Shown here: positions 23,600 to 30,246 of the stretch, one piece after another
How positions within the stretch are numbered: the first letter of the stretch is position 1
Layout of the letters: each line of letters begins with the position of its first letter
Origin: CAZWMK01 sp964635065
GTDB lineage: Bacteria; Pseudomonadota; Alphaproteobacteria; Sphingomonadales; Sphingomonadaceae
Direction of reading: 5' to 3'
Length of the DNA stretch: 30,246 bases
NCBI GenBank assembly: GCA_964635065.1
Contig: CAZWMK010000014.1
Location: 1 to 30,246, forward strand
Made by a program: the position numbers and the translations under genes
The notes under the pieces: generated by a model
The model's input: the letters and a program-made list of their open reading frames with translations, nothing else
The model's database searches: none
What the model was told of the DNA's origin: nothing

Positions 23600-24745
23600 T
23601 CAGGACTGCGTCAGAAAGTCGCGGATAAAGCCCGCCGCACGCGCGGGCGCGTCAGGCCAGCCTTCGCCCATGGCCCGGGTGACGGCGCATTCCTGTGCCG
23701 CGCGGAAGTCTGGGTGTCGTGCCTGCGCGTGGTTGATAGCGGCGAGAATGGCATCCTTGCGGTCCACGACTTCACCGAGGTGCCAGAAGGCATAGTTGGG
23801 GTCGTTCTGCCAGGCGACGCCATGGGCGTTCAGCAGGACGCAGGGGCGCGGGCGGGAGAGAAATTCGTATATCTGGCTGCTGACATCGCCGACATAGATA
23901 TCGGCTGCCATGGTGTAGCTCATGTCGAAGGAGCGGCTCGATCCGGTATCGACAAGCACGCGTCCGGGCACGGCCAGCGCCGCAATGGCGCTGCGTTCTG
24001 CGGCGTCGGCGCCTTCGAGCAGGCGGACATGGGGCGCGACGATGAGATTCATGTCGGTTTCACTTGCGAAAGCGCGGATGAAATCCATTCCCCATGGCGC
24101 CCATGATCCCAGTTCACGGCTGAAATGCGGATTGTAGAGAACCACGGGCCTGTCATTGTCGAAAAAACGCGGCGGGTGCTGACTTAACCGGGCCACGGCC
24201 CCCAGTTTGACGGAGCCGCTAACATGGCAGCGGTCGGGGGCGACCAGTTTTTCGGCGATCATGCGATCGGCGTCTTTCTGGCCAGACACGATGACCAGAT
24301 CGAACAGACGGATGCGGGGTTCAAAGCCCTTGGCGCGATCGCCGGCACCGTGCGGGATGTGAATCAGCTGTCCGGCGAACAGGTGCAGCCGTTTCAGAAG
24401 CGTCGACGTGCGTTCAGCCGTCACGATGGCGTCGAACGTCTGCAAACGACGGCGATTCGCGATCAGGCGCGGCACCTTCATCGCCTTGAAGCGTGGTGCC
24501 AGCCGTGCGAGCCAATGGCTCCACCCCGGCGCGGGCAAGGTTTCCGTCTGAAGCCGGGCATCGGGCCAGGCGGTCGTCAAACGGTCGATGACGGCCTCTT
24601 GCGCCGTGCTGCTGATCAGGCAGGTGACGGCAAAACGGGGATCGCGCGACAGTTCTGCGGCAACAGGCGCCGTGTGCAGCATTTGGTGCGCGCCACCCAG
24701 AAACAGGAACGCGACCCTGATGGGTTGATTGGAGGGCAAAGACAC
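23600..24745 (-). CDS. GT-B fold transferase resembling CDP-glycerol glycerophosphotransferases
   Basis: A 381-residue cytosolic protein with two Rossmann-like halves. The N-terminal half starts VAFLFLGGAHQMLHTAPVAA and contains VTAERTSTLLKRL and IHIPHGAGDRAKGF. The C-terminal half has VVLYNPHFSRELGSW and DIYVGDVSSQIYEFLSRPRP. The latter matches the donor-binding pattern of CDP-glycerol glycerophosphotransferases and related teichoic-acid-type enzymes. It starts with GTG eight bases after the lptG stop, so it is co-transcribed with lptF and lptG. A role in adding a glycerophosphate or sugar head group to an exported lipid is inferred from that. Confidence 0.72.
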   Translation of the reverse strand: MSLPSNQPIRVAFLFLGGAHQMLHTAPVAAELSRDPRFAVTCLISSTAQEAVIDRLTTAWPDARLQTETLPAPGWSHWLARLAPRFKAMKVPRLIANRRRLQTFDAIVTAERTSTLLKRLHLFAGQLIHIPHGAGDRAKGFEPRIRLFDLVIVSGQKDADRMIAEKLVAPDRCHVSGSVKLGAVARLSQHPPRFFDNDRPVVLYNPHFSRELGSWAPWGMDFIRAFASETDMNLIVAPHVRLLEGADAAERSAIAALAVPGRVLVDTGSSRSFDMSYTMAADIYVGDVSSQIYEFLSRPRPCVLLNAHGVAWQNDPNYAFWHLGEVVDRKDAILAAINHAQARHPDFRAAQECAVTRAMGEGWPDAPARAAGFIRDFLTQS

Positions 24746-24753
24746 AGGCGGCG

Positions 24754-25851
24754 CTATTCCTCGGTCCGGAACAAGACGGCTTCGCCGATCAGGTAGAACA
24801 GCAAAAAGGGTGCCCAGGCGGCAAGCCAGGGGGGCGCGGCACCGAACTGCCCCATGGCCACCATGAAATTGTCTGCGACAAAATAGGTGAAGCCAAGCGC
24901 CATGCCGATGACCGAGCGCACGAACAGTTTGCCCGACCGTGCCAGGCCAAAAGCGGCGACAGCCCCGACAATCGGCATCAGCATCGCTGACAGCGGTCCC
25001 GATAATTTGTGCATCAATGCGACTTCCAGCGAGGCGGTTGGCTTGCCTGCGGCCTGAAGCGCGGCGATGTCGCGGCGCAGCTGCCAGAAGGGTGTCTGAT
25101 CAGCGACCACGTCCTGCACTGTAAAGCGGCTGGGTTGGATCTCGGTGCGAAGGACAAGGCGGGGCAGTTGCGTTTCCTGACCACGCAATACGTCGAAACG
25201 GCGGACATCGGTCAGTTCCCAGCCGCCTGCAACCGGTCGCGCCGATGCTGCGCGAATCATGGTCTGAAGGCGGTCTGCCTTGCGCTGATAGACGCTGACC
25301 GCGCTCAGCCGTGTCGCTGCGCCCGCGCCGCTGACGCTCTGGGCATGGAACAGGCTGTCGCCCGCCCGCACCCAGACTTCATGGGCTACGCTGGCGGCGC
25401 CGGCGGGATCGCCGCCATAATCGGTGACCTGCCAGCTTTTCAGTGCCTTGTTGGTATGTGTCAGTACCAGTTCGTTGAAAGCGAAACTGATCACCGATAC
25501 GCCAAGTGCGGCAATGATCAGGGGCGCAAGGAACTGGTGTGCCGATATGCCGGCCGCCTTGAAGATCACGACTTCGCTGTTCTGGTTCAGTGTCGCAAGC
25601 GTGACCAATGTGCCCAGCAGCACCGAAAATGGCAGGAACTGCGCAATAAGCTGCGGCATCCTCAGCGTGACATAACGCCATAATTCGGCGTCGCCATTGC
25701 CGGAAACCGCAAGGATCTTGTTTGATTCCGTCAGGAGATCAAGCGTTTGAAGGATCACGACCAGCGCCACCAGAAAGGCGACGACCCGGACAAGGAACAT
25801 GCGCGCCGTGTAGCGGGCAATGGTGGCGGACGGGAATGGCTTGAGCGACAT
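24754..25851 (-). CDS. lptG: LptG-type permease of the lipid/LPS export ABC transporter
   Basis: A 365-residue YjgP/YjgQ-family inner-membrane protein: three membrane segments at the N-terminus (FLVRVVAFLVALVVILQTLD, QFLPFSVLLGTLVTLATLNQ, HQFLAPLIIAALGVSVISFA), a periplasmic beta-jellyroll, and three at the C-terminus. FNELVLTHTNKALK and LNQNSEVVIFKAAGIS are typical of LptG. With LptF and LptB it extracts LPS from the inner membrane. Sphingomonads are known for glycosphingolipids in place of LPS, so its cargo here may differ. ATG at 25851, with AGGG six bases upstream, nine bases after the lptF stop. Confidence 0.9.
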   Translation of the reverse strand: MSLKPFPSATIARYTARMFLVRVVAFLVALVVILQTLDLLTESNKILAVSGNGDAELWRYVTLRMPQLIAQFLPFSVLLGTLVTLATLNQNSEVVIFKAAGISAHQFLAPLIIAALGVSVISFAFNELVLTHTNKALKSWQVTDYGGDPAGAASVAHEVWVRAGDSLFHAQSVSGAGAATRLSAVSVYQRKADRLQTMIRAASARPVAGGWELTDVRRFDVLRGQETQLPRLVLRTEIQPSRFTVQDVVADQTPFWQLRRDIAALQAAGKPTASLEVALMHKLSGPLSAMLMPIVGAVAAFGLARSGKLFVRSVIGMALGFTYFVADNFMVAMGQFGAAPPWLAAWAPFLLFYLIGEAVLFRTEE

Positions 25852-25859
25852 GGCTGACC

Positions 25860-27110
25860 CTATTCCGCCTTCTGCGCCGCATCCCGCAGGACGCGTGGCT
25901 TGATGATGCGGCCGATCAGCTTCCCAAGTTGCGAGAAGGTGCGTTCGACACGCGAAATCGGCTGGCCGCCGGGGATATGCGCCAGCACATGATAGAACCA
26001 GAAACACAAGATGGCGAACAGCCCAAAGGGCAGCCACTGCGCCAGCAGCGGATCGGCGCGGCCGTCGGCGCCGATGCGTTCGCCATATTCGCTGATTTCA
26101 TTGTAGATGATCAAAATGGCGAGCGCGAAAAAAACGCCGACCGCAGATGTCGACCGTTTGGGCGGCACGGCCATGGCAACCGCGAGCAGCGGAATGACCA
26201 GCACGACCAGAACCTGAACCATGCGCCGATGGAAATTGGCGATGGATTCAAGGCGGGTTTTTTGCGGTGCCTTGATGTCCTCGCCGACACGCACCAGTTC
26301 GGGCAGGGTCAGTTCGATGTCGCCTTCGCCGCGCTGGCGGAAGGCCGACATGCGCGGGAGGTCGATGGGCAGGTCGTGCTGTCGGAACGACAGGATGCGC
26401 GGCTGGCGATAGCCGGGCGCATCATGCACCAGAACGCCGTCATGCAGGCGGAACAGGATGATATCGGGATCGTCGGTTGCGAGAAACGTGCCGTGTGCCG
26501 CAGTGACCGACAGCACCTTGCCCGATTCGCTCGCCGCGCGCAGGAAAATGCCCCGCAGGTCGCGCCCCTGATTGCGGCTTTCCTCGACCCGGAGCGTGGT
26601 GCGCTTGCCGAGTTTGGCGAATTCGCCCACCTTGATGCTGGCGCCCAGTGCACCAGACCGCAGTTCATATTCCAGGCCTTCATAGGCATAGCGCGATAGC
26701 GGCTGGACGAAGCCGACAATGAGCAGCGTCAGCAGGCCAAGGGCGACGGCATACATGTATGGTACGCGCAAAAGCCGGGTGTAGCCGATGCCGACCGCGC
26801 GCATGGCGTCCAGTTCGCTCGATGTGGCCAGACGCCTGAACGCAAGCAGAATGCCCAGCAGCAACCCGACCGGTATGCCCAGGCCGAGATATTGCGGGAT
26901 GAGATTGCCAAGCATCCGCCAGACGACGGAGACGGGGCCACCCTCGGTCACGACAAAGTCGAACAGCTTGAGCATGCGTTCAAGCAGCAGCAGCATCGCC
27001 GATANNNNNNNNNNCTTTGCTTCCGGAAATGGTGCTTTGACTTCTGGCAGCTTGGCCAGCAGTGGCAGGGCGATCAGCCTTGCGAGATAACGGTCAAATC
27101 GGGCCAGCAT
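25860..27110 (-). CDS. lptF: LptF-type permease of the lipid/LPS export ABC transporter, interrupted by an assembly gap
   Basis: Partner of LptG in the inner-membrane export complex; about 416 residues as read. The order is LARFDRYLARLIALPLLA, then the gap, SAMLLLLERMLKLFDFVV, GIPVGLLLGILLAFRRLATS, SSELDAMRAVGIGYTRLL, the periplasmic jellyroll, and C-terminal segments with VPPKRSTSAVGVFFALAILI. Family members normally run directly from LPLLA through about four residues to SAMLLLL. Here KLPEVKAPFPEAK plus ten N stands in between, which looks like contig-end sequence rather than protein. The true gene is probably intact and about 400 residues long. It heads the unit lptF, lptG, GT-B transferase. 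Confidence 0.88.
   Translation of the reverse strand: MLARFDRYLARLIALPLLAKLPEVKAPFPEAKXXXXSAMLLLLERMLKLFDFVVTEGGPVSVVWRMLGNLIPQYLGLGIPVGLLLGILLAFRRLATSSELDAMRAVGIGYTRLLRVPYMYAVALGLLTLLIVGFVQPLSRYAYEGLEYELRSGALGASIKVGEFAKLGKRTTLRVEESRNQGRDLRGIFLRAASESGKVLSVTAAHGTFLATDDPDIILFRLHDGVLVHDAPGYRQPRILSFRQHDLPIDLPRMSAFRQRGEGDIELTLPELVRVGEDIKAPQKTRLESIANFHRRMVQVLVVLVIPLLAVAMAVPPKRSTSAVGVFFALAILIIYNEISEYGERIGADGRADPLLAQWLPFGLFAILCFWFYHVLAHIPGGQPISRVERTFSQLGKLIGRIIKPRVLRDAAQKAE
27005..27014. other. Assembly gap (10 N) inside lptF
   Basis: Ten unknown bases. The bases just to the right, to about 27055, encode residues that do not fit the LptF family at this position, so the join may contain unreliable sequence on that side. 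Confidence 0.98.
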
Positions 27111-27273
27111 CGCCTTATTTCATCGCCTCTTGGTCAAACTTTGGCCGCATCCGGTGTCGATAGTCGAATCATGCCTGAAGGAAAACCGTTGCCGACATGA
27201 TGGCATGCGATGACCCCGGAAGGCTGAACGTAGGTTGACCGGACCGGCTATAGCCCGGCGAAAGGCATAGGTC

Positions 27274-27807
27274 ATGACGTATTTGCGTGGGGGGATCATT
27301 GGCGGTCTTGCAGCGGCGTCGGCGCTGTTGATTCAGGCGTCCCCTGCGCCTGCGCAAGCGATCCTCGGCCCTGAGCCCGCAGCCTGCCAGCCGGGGGCGG
27401 TCGGACCTGCCTTTCTTGTCCGCGTCTATGGATTCAAGGCGCCCAAGGGTATCTTGCGCGTGCAGATTTATGGCGACAATCCCGATGATTTTCTTGCCAA
27501 GGGCAAGAAGCTGAAGCGCATCGATGTGCCAGTGCCGCCCCAGGAGCAGGACATGAATGTGTGTGTGGCCTTGCCGCATTATGGCGACTTTGCCGTTGCC
27601 GTGCGCCATGATCTCGACGGAAATGGCAAATCGGGCTGGAGCGATGGCGGTGGCTTTTCGCGCAATCCCGATATTTCGCTCACGCGCCTCAAGCCGAAAC
27701 ATGACGACGTCGTCGTGGCCGCAAAACCCGGCGTGGCGCTTGTCGACGTTGTTCTCAACTATCGCAAGGGCCTGTCGATCAAGCCGCTTGTACAAGTTCG
27801 CCGATAG
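27274..27807 (+). CDS. DUF2141 domain protein, exported
   Basis: A 177-residue protein with a signal peptide (GGIIGGLAAASALLIQASPA, cleavage likely after AQA near residue 29) and a DUF2141 domain. The domain is recognised by GILRVQIYGDN, DFAVAVRHDLDGNGKSGWSD and GGGFSRNPD. The acidic DLDGNGKSGWSDG loop could bind a metal. DUF2141 proteins have no settled biochemical role. The gene is eight bases from the lipid kinase gene, with AGGAG overlapping its stop. A similar DUF2141, lipid kinase, spt order exists, as I recall, in Caulobacter, where the locus serves ceramide phosphoglycerate synthesis; this link is from memory. Confidence 0.85.
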   Translation: MTYLRGGIIGGLAAASALLIQASPAPAQAILGPEPAACQPGAVGPAFLVRVYGFKAPKGILRVQIYGDNPDDFLAKGKKLKRIDVPVPPQEQDMNVCVALPHYGDFAVAVRHDLDGNGKSGWSDGGGFSRNPDISLTRLKPKHDDVVVAAKPGVALVDVVLNYRKGLSIKPLVQVRR

Positions 27808-27815
27808 GAGTCGAC

Positions 27816-28784
27816 ATGGCATTGGTTGCTCTTTTGTCCAATCCGCGTTCCACCGGCAATCTGGCGATTCTGCCCCGTATCCGCAGCTTTGTCGCCGCGC
27901 ACCCCAATATCTTTCATTATGAAGTGAGGGATGTGGCCGAAATCCCCGAAGCGCTGGCGACGATTGCGCGCGTCGAACCGGTAGTGCTGGTTGTGAACGG
28001 CGGCGACGGCACGGTGCAGGCAACGCTGACCGAACTCTATCATGGCGGCCATTTCGGCACGAGCCTGCCACCAGTGGCCGTCCTGCCCAATGGCAAGACC
28101 AATCTGATCGCCATGGACCTTGGCGCCGAAGGCGATCCCTTGGTCGCGTTGCAGCAGATTCTCGATATCGTCGAGAGGGATGTGCGCCCGCATGTTGTCG
28201 CGCGCCAACTGATTGCGCTGTCTGATGGCGGTAACCAGCGGCCAGTGCTTGGCATGTTCCTGGGCGGCGCCGGGCTGGCCGATTCCATTCTTTACTGCCG
28301 CAACCATCTCTATCCGCTCGGCTTGCCGAACTGGCTGGCGCATGTGCTGGCGGCCGTCATGGTGATCCTTGGCGTGATTATCGGGGGACGGGCCAAATGG
28401 CTTCCGGTCCGGCCCAGTCCGTTGCGCGTTTCGGTGATGCGGAACGGCGCGGTCGAAGGACGGTTTTTCCTCCTGATGGTGACGACGCTCGAAAAGCTGC
28501 TGCTGAATTACCGCGCCGCCAACGATGGCCGGGCGCAGGGGCTCAAGCTGATGGCGATCGAGCAGTCGCGCGGCACGATCATGCGGAGCCTATGGGCGGC
28601 GCTGATCGGCAAGCTCGGCCAGCATCGCATTCCCGGCTTTCACATTTCCGGCGGCGAGGAAATCCGCATCGAGGGCGAACGGCCAAGCGTCATTCTTGAT
28701 GGCGAAATTTTTCAGGCCAAAAGCGGCAAATCGATCGTGCTGACCCCGACGGCGCCGGTCTCTTTCCTCAGCCTCGCGGCGTGA
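27816..28784 (+). CDS. Diacylglycerol/lipid kinase family protein, candidate ceramide kinase
   Basis: A 322-residue protein of the DAGK catalytic family. Motifs seen are LLSNPRSTGN at the N-terminus, the nucleotide-binding VVNGGDGTVQATLTELY (about residues 59-75), and AVLPNGKTNLIAMDLGAEGD in the position of the usual PxGTxN motif. The C-terminal sandwich domain ends near DGEIFQAKSGKSIVLTP. The family phosphorylates lipid hydroxyls. In Caulobacter a DAGK-family enzyme near spt, CpgB, is a ceramide kinase. The position next to spt here makes ceramide the favoured substrate, by inference. AGGAG lies five bases before the ATG. The stop overlaps the next start as GTGA. Confidence 0.85.
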   Translation: MALVALLSNPRSTGNLAILPRIRSFVAAHPNIFHYEVRDVAEIPEALATIARVEPVVLVVNGGDGTVQATLTELYHGGHFGTSLPPVAVLPNGKTNLIAMDLGAEGDPLVALQQILDIVERDVRPHVVARQLIALSDGGNQRPVLGMFLGGAGLADSILYCRNHLYPLGLPNWLAHVLAAVMVILGVIIGGRAKWLPVRPSPLRVSVMRNGAVEGRFFLLMVTTLEKLLLNYRAANDGRAQGLKLMAIEQSRGTIMRSLWAALIGKLGQHRIPGFHISGGEEIRIEGERPSVILDGEIFQAKSGKSIVLTPTAPVSFLSLAA

Positions 28785-29698
28785 CCGCCCTTTCGGCGCT
28801 GGTGGCGGCTGAACTGGACAAGCCGGTTCAGCCCGAAGTTGCGGCGTGCGCGGCAGCGCTTGCTGCGCGCTATGGTGCAGCGGCCGAAGCCGTGCTGTTT
28901 TATGGCTCCTGCCTCTGGGCGCAGCGCCTCGACGGGCTGATGCTTGATTTCTACCTGCTCGTCGATTCTTACGAACACGCCTATGCGCGGCGCTGGATGG
29001 CGACAGCCAACCGTTTGATTCCACCCAATGTTTTCTATTTCGAGCATGGCGATCTGCGCGCCAAATATGCCGTGCTGACGATAGCGGACTTTCACCGTTT
29101 GTGCGGTCCTGAAACGCGCGCAGTCAGCGTCTGGGCGCGTTTTGCCCAGCCATCGGCGCTGGTCTGGGTGCGCGATGCGCAGGCGCGCGGCGATGTCGTC
29201 GCCGCCGTTGCGCGGGCTGCGCCGACCCTTCTCGTTGCTGCCCGCCCGCTTTTGCCAACGCGGATTACTGTCGAAGGTCTTTGGACACGTGCCTTTGCGC
29301 TGACCTATGATGCCGAACTGCGTTCGGAAAAGCAGGGGCGCGGTGCCACGCTGTTCGACAGCAATGCCGCCCGTTATCGCGCATTTACCGCGCCCGCTCT
29401 GGCGGCAGCGGACATTGTGGCGACGCTGGAGGCGGATCAGGTCGTCTTTTCCGCCCCCGCAGACGCCGTGCAGGGCGCGCGCGACTGGGCGGCGCGGCGC
29501 AGGATCGGGAAATGGTTGACGGCCATTCGTCTGATCAAGGCCAGTGCGACGTTTGATGGCGGTATCGATTATCTCGCCTGGAAGATCGCGCGCCATTCGG
29601 GTGTGGCGATCGACATCAAGCCCTGGATGCGCCGCGTTCCGTTGCTTGCCGGATTATGGCTTTTGCCGCAGCTGCGGCGGAAAGGCGCGGTGCGCTGA
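28781..29698 (+). CDS. Nucleotidyltransferase-like protein resembling Tam41 (CDP-lipid synthase)
   Basis: A 305-residue protein. Its N-terminal third reads VLFYGSCLWAQ, then LMLDFYLLVDSYEHAY, followed by LIPPNVFYFEHGDLRAKYAV and WARFAQPSALVWV. Order and spacing resemble Tam41, the mitochondrial phosphatidate cytidylyltransferase, whose pattern is YGSG, then IDFxxxVDD, then a KYG segment and a KP segment. If right, it would activate a lipid phosphate with CTP. Coupled by a GTGA overlap to the lipid kinase and facing spt, it could make CDP-ceramide or act on phosphatidate. The similarity is judged by eye and the substrate is speculative. A terminator follows directly. Confidence 0.62.
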   Translation: MTALSALVAAELDKPVQPEVAACAAALAARYGAAAEAVLFYGSCLWAQRLDGLMLDFYLLVDSYEHAYARRWMATANRLIPPNVFYFEHGDLRAKYAVLTIADFHRLCGPETRAVSVWARFAQPSALVWVRDAQARGDVVAAVARAAPTLLVAARPLLPTRITVEGLWTRAFALTYDAELRSEKQGRGATLFDSNAARYRAFTAPALAAADIVATLEADQVVFSAPADAVQGARDWAARRRIGKWLTAIRLIKASATFDGGIDYLAWKIARHSGVAIDIKPWMRRVPLLAGLWLLPQLRRKGAVR

Positions 29699-29702
29699 CA
29701 CA

Positions 29703-29731
29703 AAAAAGCCCGCCGGTCTGGCGGGCTTTTT
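29703..29731. terminator. Bidirectional rho-independent terminator
   Basis: AAAAAGCCCGCC, a 5-base loop, GGCGGGCTTTTT is perfectly symmetrical, with A and T tails on both sides. It lies between the convergent Tam41-like gene and spt and should end both transcripts. Confidence 0.93.
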
Positions 29732-29754
29732 CATGTGTTGCAGGCACAGAGCGG

Positions 29755-30246
29755 TCAGGCGGCGACGGACAGCGGATAACCCGCGATCCCGGCGGCCATG
29801 ATGAACTTGCCGATGATTTCCTCGACCTGTTCGCTGGTGTGTGCGGCGCACAGCGAACAGCGCAGCAGGAAGGTGCCGGCGGGCGTGGCCGGCGGGCGCG
29901 CCATATTCACATAGACGCCAAGTTCCAAAAGCGCCTGCCAGATGCGCACCGTTATGTCCTGATCGGGCAGCATGACAGCGATGATCGCGCTTTCCGGCGC
30001 CTTGGTGCCGAGCGTGAAACCAGCGTCGGTCAGTCCCTGGTGCAGGCGGCGGCTGGCGGCCCACAGATGGGCGCGCTTGTCGGCGGCATGCATCAGCTTG
30101 CGGATCGACGCGGCAGCGGTCGCCACGACCGACGGCGGCAGTGAAGCGGTGAAGACATAGGGACGGCAAACGAGACGCAGCACTTCGAACTTCGGGTGGT
30201 TCGACACGCAGAAGCCGCCAACCGTGCCGACCGATTTCGAGAAGGT
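29755..30246 (-). CDS. spt: Serine palmitoyltransferase, C-terminal part (runs off the right edge)
   Basis: The last 163 codons of an alpha-oxoamine synthase. The window edge begins at TFSKSVGTVGGFCVSNHPKF, where the Lys of TFSKS is the PLP-binding residue. LVCRPYVFTASLPPSVVATA and the C-terminal ARPPATPAGTFLLRCSLCAA then HTSEQVEEI follow. This C-terminus and the Phe-Ser-Lys-Ser context resemble sphingomonad serine palmitoyltransferase more than KBL or ALA synthase. Spt joins serine and palmitoyl thioester to 3-ketosphinganine, the first step of sphingolipid synthesis. The N-terminal part is outside the window, so the family choice within oxoamine synthases is probable but not certain. Confidence 0.85.
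   Translation of the reverse strand, partial: TFSKSVGTVGGFCVSNHPKFEVLRLVCRPYVFTASLPPSVVATAAASIRKLMHAADKRAHLWAASRRLHQGLTDAGFTLGTKAPESAIIAVMLPDQDITVRIWQALLELGVYVNMARPPATPAGTFLLRCSLCAAHTSEQVEEIIGKFIMAAGIAGYPLSVAA

Noticed and set aside
27169..28071. 300-residue minus-strand open frame opposite DUF2141 and the kinase
   Set aside because: It spans two well-supported plus-strand genes and lacks any domain.
28712..29596. Long minus-strand open frame opposite the Tam41-like gene
   Set aside because: Arg/His-rich shadow with no motifs. The plus-strand frame has coupled start, family pattern and terminator.
1..30246. CRISPR arrays, tRNA or rRNA genes, insertion sequences, phage genes
   Set aside because: No regularly spaced repeats, no cloverleaf or rRNA-like stretch, and no transposase or integrase motifs were seen.

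Overview
The window is a stretch of chromosome from a high-GC alphaproteobacterium, most likely a member of the Sphingomonadales. Three things point there: a PhyR/NepR/EcfG general stress response locus next to a HisKA_2-type histidine kinase, a serine palmitoyltransferase at the right edge with ceramide-type lipid genes beside it, and gene neighbourhoods typical of alphaproteobacteria (lgt, MidA-like methyltransferase, pgeF). No tRNA, rRNA, CRISPR, insertion sequence or phage gene was seen. A 10-base run of N at 27005-27014 shows the window crosses an assembly join.

Left part (1-9703): the start of prs (partial), a DASS-type anion transporter, and the minus-strand run lgt, MidA-like methyltransferase, pgeF. 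Then a plus-strand coupled set: a Tat-exported molybdenum hydroxylase large subunit, ferrochelatase (hemH) and a small ribbon-helix-helix protein. The minus-strand pair purE-purK follows.

Stress-response region (9704-15081): a diguanylate cyclase with a CtrA-like box upstream, an entericidin-like lipoprotein behind a candidate EcfG promoter, two strong tandem hairpins, and a membrane HisKA_2 kinase whose ATP-binding half looks degenerate. Divergent from the kinase is phyR, followed by a single reading frame in which a NepR anti-sigma domain is joined in frame to a complete EcfG sigma factor. This NepR-EcfG fusion is the most unusual object in the window. NepR normally is a separate protein that holds EcfG until phosphorylated PhyR takes it away. 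Here inhibitor and sigma factor would be made as one chain. A small unrecognised minus-strand gene ends on the sigma gene's stop codon and has its own EcfG-like motif.

Housekeeping run (15082-21548): glnE, a one-cysteine Bcp-type peroxiredoxin and a DUF455 ferritin-like protein, closed by a terminator. Then an M23 peptidase, an ErpA/IscA-type iron-sulfur protein and exonuclease III.

Envelope lipid region (21549-30246): on the minus strand, a GNAT-like acyltransferase and a fatty acid hydroxylase form one pair; lptF, lptG and a CDP-glycerol-glycerophosphotransferase-like GT-B protein form another unit. On the plus strand, a DUF2141 protein, a lipid kinase and a Tam41-like nucleotidyltransferase are tightly coupled and converge on serine palmitoyltransferase. 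Together they suggest a sphingolipid synthesis, head-group and export neighbourhood. That reading is inference from gene families and order.
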